This document shows, piece by piece, positions 16,658 to 24,389 of a stretch of 64,000 nucleotides of DNA. Both the position numbers and the translations under genes were made by a program. Position 1 is the stretch's first letter, and each line of letters begins with the position of its first letter. The DNA comes from Nocardioides sediminis (GTDB taxonomy: Bacteria > Actinomycetota > Actinomycetes > Propionibacteriales > Nocardioidaceae), in the NCBI RefSeq assembly GCF_003047295.1, contig NZ_PZYZ01000003.1, positions 310,001 through 374,000 of the forward strand. The letters run 5' to 3'. The notes below the pieces were generated by a model. It had not been told where the DNA came from. It did no database searches and saw nothing but the letters and a program-made list of their open reading frames with translations.

Positions 16658-18286
16658 TCAGCTGCCGGTCCGCCGAGCTGCCCAGGCCGCGGCCTGGGCC
16701 CGCGAGCTCAGTCCGAGCTTGGTCAGGATGCTGCTCACGTGGTGCGCCACGGTCTTCCGGCTCAGGCAGAGTCGGTCCGCGATCTGAGGATTGCTGAGGC
16801 CGAGCTCGAGCAGCTCCAGCACCTGCCGCTCCCGTGTGGTCAATGCGTTCGCGGAGCGGGGCCCGGGTCGCGTGGCGACGCCCAGGCGCCGCAGCAGCGC
16901 AGCAGCAGCGTCGGCGTCGGTGATCGCGCCGAGACGCTGGAGCACCCCGTGCGCGGTCGAGGCCTCGCTGGCCGCGAGATCCGGGTCGTCCGTCTCCACG
17001 ATGCGGGCGAGGTCCAGGCGGGTCCGGGCCGCCTCGAACGGCAGGTCCAGTCGCACGAAGCCCTGGACCGCGGCGGACAGGTGCTGGCGTGCCGCTGCCG
17101 GGTCGCCAACGGCAGCTGCGACGAGCCCGGCCGCGCGGGCGGCCAGCGAACTGGCCTGAGGGTAGGAAGCCACCTCGGCGTCATGACCCAGGTGCTCAGC
17201 AACCCGGCGCGCGTCCTCGAGGCGGCGACTGGCGACCAGAGCCTCGACCAGGATCGCGGTCGCCGCATGGGACTGCGGGCCGGTGTCCCCGATCCGGTCC
17301 AGGCAGGCGCGCAGCACAGAGACGGCCCGGGAAGGGTTGCCCTGGACCAGGTGCAGACGGGCCAGCGTGACGGCCACCGGCAACGTGTCTTCCACACTCG
17401 CAAGCAACGCGTCCGCCGCCTCCGGGCTGCCTTGCCGTAGCCGGAGCTCGGCAAGTGCCGCCAGAGCCTCGACGTGCGGCTGCCGGCCCAAGTCCTGGGC
17501 CATCGCCAGCGCCTGGACGAGCTGCGCCTCGGCCTCGGGCCAGCGGCCCGAGCCGACGAGCACAGCCCCGTAGTGAGAGCGGCACCGGGCTTGGAGGAAG
17601 GGGCAGCCATAGGTGGCCTGGAAGCGGTCGGCGGCCAGGCACCACTGCGCCGCCCGCCTCTGGTCGCCGACCGTGGCACAAGCGGCGAGCATGCTGCACG
17701 TGTTCCACACGAACGTCTCGAGCCGCCGGTAGTCGCCACCCACCACACCGGCCAACGCCTCGTCGAGCAGTGCCATCCCCTCGTCGACCTGCCCGGCCAT
17801 GACTGCGGCGAGCCCGAGGTCGGCGAGCGCCACCAGCTCCAGGTCACGGTCGGCGCCGGCCCGGCCAACATCGAGGGCCCGTGCCAGCAACTGATGTCCG
17901 GTCTCGGCATCGGACGCGAGGTAGCCCTCGAGCAGGGTGAGCCAGCCGCCGACGCCCTGATCCGTCGTGCCGACCAAGCGCCGGGCCCGGGCCACCCAGC
18001 CTCTCGCCGCGACCTCGTTCTCGAGGTTGGTCATCCAGACGACACAGAGGTCGACGGCCACCATCACCGCAGCGTCGCGGTCACCGCGATCGCGGTAGCC
18101 GGTGAATGCTTCGTCCCGACTCCGCAGGCTCGCGCGCACATCGCCGCGCCACCAATGCGCGCGGGCCAGCTCCTCGAGCAGCTCGGGAGAACGCCGCCCG
18201 GGCGGCACCTGTTCGGCGAGGCGAACCGCGCTGTCCCACTCGCCCGCAGCCGAAGCCTCGCGGACGGCGTCCAGCACGTCGCTCAC
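16658..18286 (-). CDS. LuxR-family regulator with TPR-like repeats
   Basis: A 542-aa protein. The first 440 residues are helical repeats of TPR type (Ala/Leu-rich pairs such as ALAALAELRLRQGSPEAADALL). The last 65 residues are a LuxR helix-turn-helix (LTTRERQVLELLELGLSNPQIADRLCLSRKTVAHHV). There is no STAND-type ATPase at the front, unlike the large MalT class. I chose the GTG at 18286, with GGAG 8 nt upstream; the frame stays open further up, but that part is antisense to the methyltransferase gene and reads as noise. It is divergent from that methyltransferase with about 120 bp between, and may regulate it. Confidence 0.85.
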   Translation of the reverse strand: MSDVLDAVREASAAGEWDSAVRLAEQVPPGRRSPELLEELARAHWWRGDVRASLRSRDEAFTGYRDRGDRDAAVMVAVDLCVVWMTNLENEVAARGWVARARRLVGTTDQGVGGWLTLLEGYLASDAETGHQLLARALDVGRAGADRDLELVALADLGLAAVMAGQVDEGMALLDEALAGVVGGDYRRLETFVWNTCSMLAACATVGDQRRAAQWCLAADRFQATYGCPFLQARCRSHYGAVLVGSGRWPEAEAQLVQALAMAQDLGRQPHVEALAALAELRLRQGSPEAADALLASVEDTLPVAVTLARLHLVQGNPSRAVSVLRACLDRIGDTGPQSHAATAILVEALVASRRLEDARRVAEHLGHDAEVASYPQASSLAARAAGLVAAAVGDPAAARQHLSAAVQGFVRLDLPFEAARTRLDLARIVETDDPDLAASEASTAHGVLQRLGAITDADAAAALLRRLGVATRPGPRSANALTTRERQVLELLELGLSNPQIADRLCLSRKTVAHHVSSILTKLGLSSRAQAAAWAARRTGS

Positions 18287-18407
18287 CGTCACGTCTCCAT
18301 GTTCCCGCGACCAGGGGACGCGGCACAGGATCGCGCCACTTCTTGGGTCAGTTGACCGATGTGGGTGCGTGCGGCGCGTTCCAGTCTTGCGGGAGGAGGT
18401 GGTCCCG

Positions 18408-19208
18408 ATGACCGAGACGTTCCAGATCACGGTGGAGCAGGCCGAGGCGTACGAGTCGCGCTTCGTCCCGGCCCTGTTCGGAGAATGGGCGCCCAGACTG
18501 TGTGACGCGGCCGCGATCTCGGACGGCGACCGGGTGCTCGACGTGGCGTGCGGGACCGGAGTGGTCACGCGCGAAGCTGCTCGGCGGGTGGGTGATTCCG
18601 GGCGGGTGGTCGGACTCGACCTGAACCCGGCCATGCTCGAGGTCGCGGCTCGCGTGGCGCCCATGCTGACCTGGCAGCAGGGTGACGTCGCCGCGATGCC
18701 GTTCCGAGATGCGGAGTTCGACATCGTGGTGTGCTCGGCGGCGTTGTTCTTCTTCCCCGACCTCCCGCGAGCGCTGGCCGAGATGGCGCGCGTGGTGCGA
18801 CCGGGTGGCACCGTCGCGTTGCTGACCTTTGCGGGGCTGGCGGAGCAACCGGGTTACGGGCCGTTCGTCGATGTCGCGGTGCGGCACGCGGGCCCAGGCG
18901 CCGCGGTCCTGCTCTCGACGTACTGGTCCTGCGGCGACGTCACCGAGCTCACCCGGTCGCTCGACGATGCGGGACTGCTCGTCATCGAGACACGAAGCCG
19001 CGTCGGGACCGCGCGCTTCCCGTCCATCGACGCCCTGGCCGCCATCGAGATCAAGGGGACGCCGCTCGCGGCGCGGATCACGGACGAGGCCTACGACCGA
19101 ATCGTCAACGACCTGCGGCTGGTGCTGGCACCGTACGTTGCCGCCGATGGCCGGCTCTCCCTCCCCCTTCGCGGGCTCACGGTCGTGACATGGCGAAACG
19201 GGACCTAG
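18408..19208 (+). CDS. Class I SAM-dependent methyltransferase
   Basis: A 266-aa protein with a Methyltransf_11-type fold: motif I RVLDVACGTGVVTREA, the acidic end of strand 2 (VVGLDLNPAM), motif II DIVVCSAALFFFPDL and motif III RPGGTVAL. The overall look is of a UbiE/small-molecule methyltransferase; the substrate is unknown. The ATG at 18408 follows GGGAGGAGG. It is probably a single gene, because a strong hairpin lies 5 bp after its stop. Divergent to the TPR/LuxR regulator. Confidence 0.85.
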   Translation: MTETFQITVEQAEAYESRFVPALFGEWAPRLCDAAAISDGDRVLDVACGTGVVTREAARRVGDSGRVVGLDLNPAMLEVAARVAPMLTWQQGDVAAMPFRDAEFDIVVCSAALFFFPDLPRALAEMARVVRPGGTVALLTFAGLAEQPGYGPFVDVAVRHAGPGAAVLLSTYWSCGDVTELTRSLDDAGLLVIETRSRVGTARFPSIDALAAIEIKGTPLAARITDEAYDRIVNDLRLVLAPYVAADGRLSLPLRGLTVVTWRNGT

Positions 19209-19213
19209 AGCCA

Positions 19214-19248
19214 CGAACGGCCCGCCAGCAGCGCTGGCGGGCCGTTCG
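19214..19248. terminator. Strong hairpin between convergent genes
   Basis: A perfect 16-bp stem (19214-19229 with 19233-19248) closed by a 3-nt AGC loop. It lies between the methyltransferase stop (19208) and the stop of the convergent permease fragment (19257). There is no T tract, as is common for high-GC actinobacteria. It should end transcription from both sides. Confidence 0.8.
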
Positions 19249-19256
19249 GTGATGGG

Positions 19257-19634
19257 TCAGTCCGTGACGACGGCGTCGAGGATGTCGACCTTCGCGGCTG
19301 ACCGGGCCGGCCCGACCGCGGCCAGGACCCCTGCCACCGCCGCGAGTGCGACGTAGAGAGCCAGCTGGGCAACAGGGATCGAGATCGCCTTGATCCCCAC
19401 GTCCTTCATCGCCTGGGAGAGCCCGAGGCCGATCCCGATGCCGAGGCCCGCCCCGCTCAGGGCGCCGATCAGCGAGATCACCACCGACTCCCAGCGGACC
19501 ATCGCTCGGACCTGGGCCCGCGTCATGCCGACCGCCCGGAGCAGGCCCAGCTCGCGGGTCCGCTCGAAGACCGACAGGGCCAGCGTGTTCACGATGCTGA
19601 GCAGGGCGATGAGGACCGCCAGCAACAGCATCAC
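19257..19634 (-). pseudogene. C-terminal remnant of an FtsX/MacB-type ABC permease
   Basis: Only the last 125 or so residues of a permease remain: VNTLALSVFERTRELGLLRAVGM and the last three membrane helices (SVVISLIGALSGAGLGIGIG, ALYVALAAVAGVLAAVGPAR). This is the signature C-terminus of MacB/FtsX proteins, usually 400-850 aa long. A stop codon lies two codons upstream of the GTG at 19634, and neither other minus-strand frame upstream continues the family. No ABC ATPase gene is near. I read this as decay of a lost transporter, with the 19635-19900 segment replaced or scrambled. Confidence 0.75.
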
Positions 19635-19933
19635 CGGTCAGCACGAGCAGCGCGGAGCGGACATCGCGACGGGACCGCCGGTGCCACCAGGACTGCCTAC
19701 CCATGCCTGTGAGTCTGCTCCTCCGAACAGGCCCGGGCGAGGGTGGTTCCCGCAGGGGCAAGGGGGGCCAGCACCCCTGCGGATACCGCACGTCCGTCGG
19801 TGCCACCTGCCTGTGGGATGCGGTCGGAACCCCGGGCACGTGCGCCGGGCACGATGGGCCGCGACCCCTCCTCGGGGGTTGGCTGGAGGTCATCAGGAAG
19901 TCCGCCATCCACCCAGCACCGGAGATGATCCCC
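19635..19933. other. Intergenic stretch without a supported gene
   Basis: About 300 bp between the truncated permease and a small open frame. The frames that stay open here have no family resemblance, no domain pattern and no good start. It may be degraded DNA left from the deletion that removed the front of the permease gene. Confidence 0.5.
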
Positions 19934-20074
19934 ATGGCCGCGACACGCATCATCGAGGAGGAGCGAGGGGTCAGCGCCGGCGCCTTCGTGCACCACCACA
20001 ACGGCTACTACGCCGGTGACTTCAGCCGGGTGCCGATCACCCACCCCGGCGCCGCGACCCCCGCCGCTTCGTGA
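19934..20074 (+). CDS. Possible small protein, 46 aa
   Basis: A short frame with a GGAG site 9 nt before its ATG. It encodes MAATRIIEEERGVSAGAF followed by VHHHNGYYAGDF and a Pro/Ala tail. It has no signal peptide and no family I know. It could be a real small protein or the tail of a decayed gene next to the permease remnant. The three-His run might bind metal, but nothing else supports that. Confidence 0.25.
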   Translation: MAATRIIEEERGVSAGAFVHHHNGYYAGDFSRVPITHPGAATPAAS

Positions 20075-20083
20075 CCCGGACCC

Positions 20084-20105
20084 CTTGACAACATATCTTG
20101 TCAAG
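20084..20105 (+). promoter_or_regulatory. Palindromic operator over the promoter of the HTH/SRPBCC operon
   Basis: CTTGACA (20084-20090) and TGTCAAG (20099-20105) form a perfect inverted repeat with the 8-nt AT-rich spacer ACATATCT. The left arm contains TTGACA, the consensus -35 hexamer. The site is 15 bp upstream of the regulator start at 20120. A repressor bound here would block RNA polymerase, and the product of 20120-20698 is the obvious candidate. Confidence 0.65.
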
Positions 20106-20119
20106 CGCATCGTGGAGGC

Positions 20120-20698
20120 ATGCAGGACGTCCAGGTCATCGAGGACTCGGAGGCCGCCGCCGTCGCGCTGGACCCGGTCCGGGCCAGGCTGCTCGGCGAG
20201 CTGGCCGTCCCCGCCTCCGCCGCCGGGCTCGCGAGCCGCGTCGGCATCACGCGGCAGAAGGTCAACTACCACCTCAACGCGCTGGAGGCGCACGGCCTGG
20301 TGCAGCTCTCCGAGGAGCGTCACCACGGCGGCATCACCGAACGGGTCCTGCAGGCATCCGCGGCGTCGTACGTCGTGTCACCGGCGGCGGTCAGCCCGTC
20401 CGCGGCGGACCCGGGCGCCAGTGCCGACCACCTGTCGGCGGGCTACCTCGTCGCGCTGGCCGGCCGGGTCGTGCGTGAGGTCGGCGCGCTCGCGCGCCGC
20501 GCCGGAGCCTCCGGCACGCGCCTGCCGACGCTGACCATCGACACGCAGATCGGCTTCCGCTCGGCCGCCGACCGGGCGGCCTTCGCAGACGACCTCACCG
20601 CCGCGGTGCTCGACCTGGCTGCGCGCTACCACCACGACGACGGACGCCCTCACCGGCTCGTCGTGGCCGCCCACCCACTCCCCGAGGAGAACCCATGA
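20120..20698 (+). CDS. ArsR-like winged-helix regulator
   Basis: A 192-aa protein. The N-terminal 90 residues are a winged helix of the ArsR/HTH_20 type (LDPVRARLLGELAVPASAAG, VGITRQKVNYHLNALEAHGL, then a wing with ERHHGGITERV). The C-terminal part is helical with a strand IDTQIGFRSAADR and may sense a ligand or dimerise. It is coupled to the SRPBCC gene by an ATGA overlap, a very common HTH/AHSA1 pairing. It probably represses its own promoter through the palindrome at 20084-20105. Confidence 0.85.
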   Translation: MQDVQVIEDSEAAAVALDPVRARLLGELAVPASAAGLASRVGITRQKVNYHLNALEAHGLVQLSEERHHGGITERVLQASAASYVVSPAAVSPSAADPGASADHLSAGYLVALAGRVVREVGALARRAGASGTRLPTLTIDTQIGFRSAADRAAFADDLTAAVLDLAARYHHDDGRPHRLVVAAHPLPEENP

Positions 20699-21486
20699 GC
20701 AGCACACCGAACGTCCCCTACCGCCTGGAGTTCAGCGTCGAGGTCCCCGGGACCCCGGAGCAGGTCTGGCAGGCCATCGCCACCGCCCGCGGCATGAGCG
20801 CCTGGTTCCTGCCGACGGAGATGGAGGAGCGCCAGGGCGGCTCCCTGCACTTCAGCATGGGTCCGGACATGGGCTCGGACGGCCGGGTCACCGCGTGGGA
20901 CCCGCCGCGTCGGATCGAGTACGAGGAGGACTGGGCCGCCCTCATGGGCCAGGACCCCGACTCGCTCAGTCCGCTCACGTCGGAGTTCGTCGTCGAGGCG
21001 CAGTCCGGCGGCACCTGCGTCGTGCGGGTCACCACCAGTGGCTTCGGGACCGGCGCCGACTGGGAGTCGGAGTGGTGGGACGACCTGGGTCCCGGCTGGA
21101 TGCCGTTCTTCGACAACCTGCGCCTCTACCTGTCGCACTTCCCCGGCCAGGCGGCCACGCAGCTCGAGGTCACCACGTCCCACCCCGGTGACGCGGCGGC
21201 GCTGTGGTCGACCATGCGCGAGGCGCTCGGCCTGGGAGCGGAGGGCTCGGTGCTCGAGGTGCGCGGCAGCACCGGCACGGTCGAGCGCGTCGGTGAGCGG
21301 CAGGCGCTCGTCCGGCTCATCGCCCCGGTGCCCGGGATGCTCACCCTCTTCACGTACGACGAGGGCGACGGCAAGGCATTGGCGGGCGTCCGGGCCTACC
21401 TGTTCTCCCCCGACGCCGCCGATCACGTGCGGCGCGAGCAGCCGGGCTGGGAGACGTGGCTCCGAGGGCTCTCCGTCCCGGCGTGA
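20695..21486 (+). CDS. SRPBCC (AHSA1-type) domain protein
   Basis: A 263-aa protein with an AHSA1-like START-fold domain: EFSVEVPGTPEQVWQAIAT at the front, FLPTEMEERQGGSLHF, then WDPPRRIEYEEDW and the long C-terminal helix GWMPFFDNLRLYL. A second, less typical half follows (residues 160-263), possibly a duplicated fold. These proteins bind hydrophobic ligands in a deep cavity. Here it is translationally coupled to its regulator. The ligand is unknown. Confidence 0.85.
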   Translation: MSSTPNVPYRLEFSVEVPGTPEQVWQAIATARGMSAWFLPTEMEERQGGSLHFSMGPDMGSDGRVTAWDPPRRIEYEEDWAALMGQDPDSLSPLTSEFVVEAQSGGTCVVRVTTSGFGTGADWESEWWDDLGPGWMPFFDNLRLYLSHFPGQAATQLEVTTSHPGDAAALWSTMREALGLGAEGSVLEVRGSTGTVERVGERQALVRLIAPVPGMLTLFTYDEGDGKALAGVRAYLFSPDAADHVRREQPGWETWLRGLSVPA

Positions 21487-21574
21487 ACCCTCACCGCCGA
21501 GACCATGGCGACGACAGGCGTTCAACCACCGGACGCCCCTGCCGAGCGGCGCCGCCGGACCTACGCTCCGATGC

Positions 21575-21868
21575 ATGACGGAGTACCAGGTCACGCGGTG
21601 GCGCCAGCTGCCGTCCATGGTGGCGGTCAGGGATGCCGAGGAGACGGCGAAGGCCCAGCTCGCACCGCGGTTCCAGGAGGCGATCGACGAAGCGGCGATG
21701 CGGCTCGGTGACACCGGCACGGACGACTACCTCGCGGGCTGGGAACGATCCCCGTGGACCGAGGCCGCAGGCACCCCTGTCGAGGTGCTCGACCGGGTCG
21801 TCGCCGAGCTCGATGCCGCGTGGCCGGCCGACAGGATCGCCGGGTACCTCGACGGGCTGGCCGGATGA
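21575..21868 (+). CDS. 'Virulence factor' family small protein (PF13769-like)
   Basis: A 97-aa protein: EYQVTRWRQLPSMVAVRD, LAPRFQEAIDEAAMRLG and DDYLAGWERSPW. This pattern (WR-IP-V near the front, RF-EAID-AM, YLA-W) matches a short family labelled 'virulence factor' in alphaproteobacteria, where it sits beside methylene-THF reductase and corrinoid methyltransferase genes. Here it overlaps a homocysteine S-methyltransferase gene by ATGA. A role in folate or methyl transfer is therefore more likely than virulence. This is inference from context; the family has no known activity that I can name. Confidence 0.7.
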   Translation: MTEYQVTRWRQLPSMVAVRDAEETAKAQLAPRFQEAIDEAAMRLGDTGTDDYLAGWERSPWTEAAGTPVEVLDRVVAELDAAWPADRIAGYLDGLAG

Positions 21869-22749
21869 ACCGGCTGGCGGCGCTGCTGGGCGTCGACCGT
21901 CCGGTGCTGCTCGACGGCGGCATGGGCACGCTCCTGCAGGACAGGGGCCTCGAGGACGGTGCCCCCGGTGAGCTCTGGAACCTCGACAACCCGGACGCCG
22001 TCAGGGCGGCGCACGAGGCCTACGCCGAGGCGGGATCACGGGTGCTCACGACGAACACGTTCGGCGGCACCCGGCCGCGGCTGGACATGCACGGGCTCGG
22101 GGACCGGCTGGCCGAGGTGAACCGCAGTGCCGCGCGGATCGCACGGTCCGTGGCCGACGAGCACGGACTCCTCGTCGCCGGCGACCTCGGTCCGACCGGC
22201 GAGCTGCTCGAACCGCTCGGGACCATGACGCCCGCGGACGCGCAGGAACTGTTCGCCGAGCAGCTCACCGCGCTGGTCGAGGGCGGGATCGACCTGGTCC
22301 TGGTCGAGACGCTCAGTGACCTCGGCGAGGCCGACGCGGCCCTGGCCGCGGCACGACAGGCCGCCCCCGACCTGCCGGTCGTCGTCACCCTGAGCTTCGA
22401 CACCAACGTGCGCACCATGATGGGGGTGCGTCCGGGCGACGCGGTGGCGCACCTCGCGGCGGCGGGTGCCGACGCCGTGGGCGCCAACTGCGGTCGCGGT
22501 CCGGAGGAGATGGAGCTCATCGCCGCGGAGATGGCGCAGGTCCGGCCCCGCGGCCTGCTCCTGGTCGCCCAGTCGAACGCCGGCCTCCCGCACGTCGTGG
22601 GCGACCACTTCGAGTACGACGCCACGCCCGACGACCTGGCCGAGCACGCCGCCCGGCTGGCGGGCCTCGGCATCGACCTGGTCGGCGGCTGCTGCGGCTC
22701 GACGCCCGCGCACATCGCCGCGATCCGCGCCACCCTGTCCTCGGCCTGA
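21865..22749 (+). CDS. Homocysteine S-methyltransferase family protein
   Basis: A 294-aa TIM-barrel protein of the Pfam S-methyl_trans family. It shows LLDGGMGTLLQDRG at the front, TNTFGG, and the zinc-binding set: Cys in GANCGRG and the Cys pair in GGCCGSTP. Known members move a methyl group from S-methylmethionine or methyl-folate to homocysteine, giving methionine. It is about the size of the N-terminal domain of MetH and lacks a cobalamin domain. It is coupled to the small 'virulence factor' protein, which may be its partner. Confidence 0.9.
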   Translation: MNRLAALLGVDRPVLLDGGMGTLLQDRGLEDGAPGELWNLDNPDAVRAAHEAYAEAGSRVLTTNTFGGTRPRLDMHGLGDRLAEVNRSAARIARSVADEHGLLVAGDLGPTGELLEPLGTMTPADAQELFAEQLTALVEGGIDLVLVETLSDLGEADAALAAARQAAPDLPVVVTLSFDTNVRTMMGVRPGDAVAHLAAAGADAVGANCGRGPEEMELIAAEMAQVRPRGLLLVAQSNAGLPHVVGDHFEYDATPDDLAEHAARLAGLGIDLVGGCCGSTPAHIAAIRATLSSA

Positions 22750-22786
22750 GCCGGGGCGCCGTCACCTCGGCTGACAGGATGCACCG

Positions 22787-23824
22787 GTGCGTGCCGTGGT
22801 CGTCGATGCCGTCCGTAGTCGTCCCGAGGTCCGGGAGGTGGCCGAGCCGACGGCCCCGGACGGCGGCGTGGTGGTCCGCGTGATGGCCACCGGGATGTGC
22901 CGGAGCGACTGGCACGCCTGGGCGGGGCACGACGAGATCGCGTTCCCGCACGTGCCCGGCCACGAGCTGGCCGGCGTCGTGGCCGAGGTCGGAACGGGCG
23001 TGGAGCGGTGGGCGGTCGGCGACCGGGTGACCGTCCCGTTCGTCTGCGGGTGCGGCCGGTGCGAGTGGTGCGTGGGCGGGGACGCCCAGGTGTGCCCGGA
23101 CCAGCAGCAACCGGGCTTCACCCACTGGGGATCGTTCGCCGAGCACGTCGCACTGCACGCGGCGGACACCAACTTGGTCGCCCTTCCCGGGGAGGTCGAC
23201 TTCGTGACCGCCGCGAGCCTCGGCTGCCGGTTCGCCACGGCGTACCGCGCCCTCGTCGGCCGCGCACGGCTCGCCGAGGGCGAGTGGGTGACCGTGGTCG
23301 GCGCCGGCGGCGTGGGACTCAGCGCGGTGATGATCGCGCGCGCGCTGGGTGGCCGGGTGGTGGCCGTCGACCGGAACCCGGAGGCCCTGGCCGTCGCGTC
23401 CGAGCTCGGCGCGGAGCACGTGGTGCGTGCCGACGGCTCCGACGTCGCGGCCGCGGTCGCCGACCTCACCGGCGGCGGCAGCCACGTCGCGGTGGACGCG
23501 GTCGGCAGCGAGCAGACCTGCGCCGACGCGATCCTCGGCCTCCGGCGTCGCGGCCGCCACGTGCAGGTTGGGCTGCTGCCCCCCGTGGACGGTCATCCCC
23601 GGGTACCGATGGAGCGGGTGATCGGTTGGGAGCTCGACCTGCTGGGCAGTCACGGGATGGCCGCAGCCGACTACCCGGACATGCTCGCGCTCATCGAACA
23701 CGGCCGGCTCCAGCCGCAACGCCTGGTCGAGCGCACCATCGGGCTCGACGAGGCGGCAGCGCTGCTCCCCCGCTTCGACCAGGCGACCGTGGCCGGGATG
23801 ACGATCGTCGACCCCGCCCGCTGA
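22787..23824 (+). CDS. Zinc-dependent alcohol dehydrogenase
   Basis: A 345-aa medium-chain dehydrogenase. The catalytic zinc ligands are Cys in MCRSDWHAW, the His-Glu of GHELAGVV and a later Cys. The structural zinc loop is CGCGRCEWCVGGDAQVC. The NAD(P)-binding Rossmann motif is VVGAGGVGLSAV, with Asp after the second strand (VVAVDRN), favouring NAD. Many such enzymes oxidise short alcohols or serve as dehydrogenases with unknown physiological substrate. It starts with GTG, 37 bp after the homocysteine methyltransferase, and may share its transcript. Confidence 0.92.
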   Translation: MRAVVVDAVRSRPEVREVAEPTAPDGGVVVRVMATGMCRSDWHAWAGHDEIAFPHVPGHELAGVVAEVGTGVERWAVGDRVTVPFVCGCGRCEWCVGGDAQVCPDQQQPGFTHWGSFAEHVALHAADTNLVALPGEVDFVTAASLGCRFATAYRALVGRARLAEGEWVTVVGAGGVGLSAVMIARALGGRVVAVDRNPEALAVASELGAEHVVRADGSDVAAAVADLTGGGSHVAVDAVGSEQTCADAILGLRRRGRHVQVGLLPPVDGHPRVPMERVIGWELDLLGSHGMAAADYPDMLALIEHGRLQPQRLVERTIGLDEAAALLPRFDQATVAGMTIVDPAR

Positions 23825-23912
23825 CCGTCCGGCTCTCGGCCGGCCGGGTGAGCGGCCCTGGCCTTTGCATGGGGCGTCGACGGGAGTACCCCGCGGTGGC
23901 AGGGTTGCTCCC

Positions 23913-24374
23913 GTGAAGCGACCACCTCCCCCGCTCCTGGCGCTGGCTGCCGGCCTCGTCCAGCGCGCGATGACGCCCGCGGCACCACGCCCCTCCACGC
24001 CGCGCGCGCTGCTCTCCGCCGCGGTGGGAGCAGCGTCGGTGGCGCTGGCCACGGCGTCGGCGTGGCAGTTCCGGCGCCAGGGCACCACGGTCGAGCCGTT
24101 CGACCCGTCGAAGTCGACCGCACTCGTGACGACGGGCGTCAACACGATCAGCCGCAACCCCATGTACGTCGGCATGGCCGGCGTGCTCGTCGCCCACGCC
24201 GTGCGCCGAGGGTCCTGGAGGACCCTCGTCCCCGCGGCCGTCTTCGTGGGCGTCATCGACCGGTTCCAGGTCGCCGCGGAGGAGTCGGCCCTCCGAGCGT
24301 CCTTCGGTGCCGAGTACGACGCCTACTGCGACGCCGTGCCCCGGTGGCTGGACCGTCGGTCCTTGACCGCCTGA
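23913..24374 (+). CDS. Isoprenylcysteine carboxyl methyltransferase-like membrane protein
   Basis: A 153-aa membrane protein of the ICMT/NnrU-like family. The marker sequence is TTGVNTISRNPMYVGM, with RNP-Y in the SAM-binding region, and a C-terminal EESALRASFGAEYDAYC.AVPRW, both typical of the family. Three hydrophobic segments are visible. Bacterial members methylate small or lipid substrates, mostly unknown. The start is the GTG at 23913; an upstream frame extension has no support. Confidence 0.85.
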   Translation: MKRPPPPLLALAAGLVQRAMTPAAPRPSTPRALLSAAVGAASVALATASAWQFRRQGTTVEPFDPSKSTALVTTGVNTISRNPMYVGMAGVLVAHAVRRGSWRTLVPAAVFVGVIDRFQVAAEESALRASFGAEYDAYCDAVPRWLDRRSLTA

Positions 24375-24389
24375 TCCCGGACCCCGGTG

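Noticed and set aside
18287..18811. N-terminal extension of the TPR/LuxR regulator
   Set aside because: It is Ser/Thr/Arg-rich noise antisense to the methyltransferase gene; a ribosome binding site supports the start at 18286.
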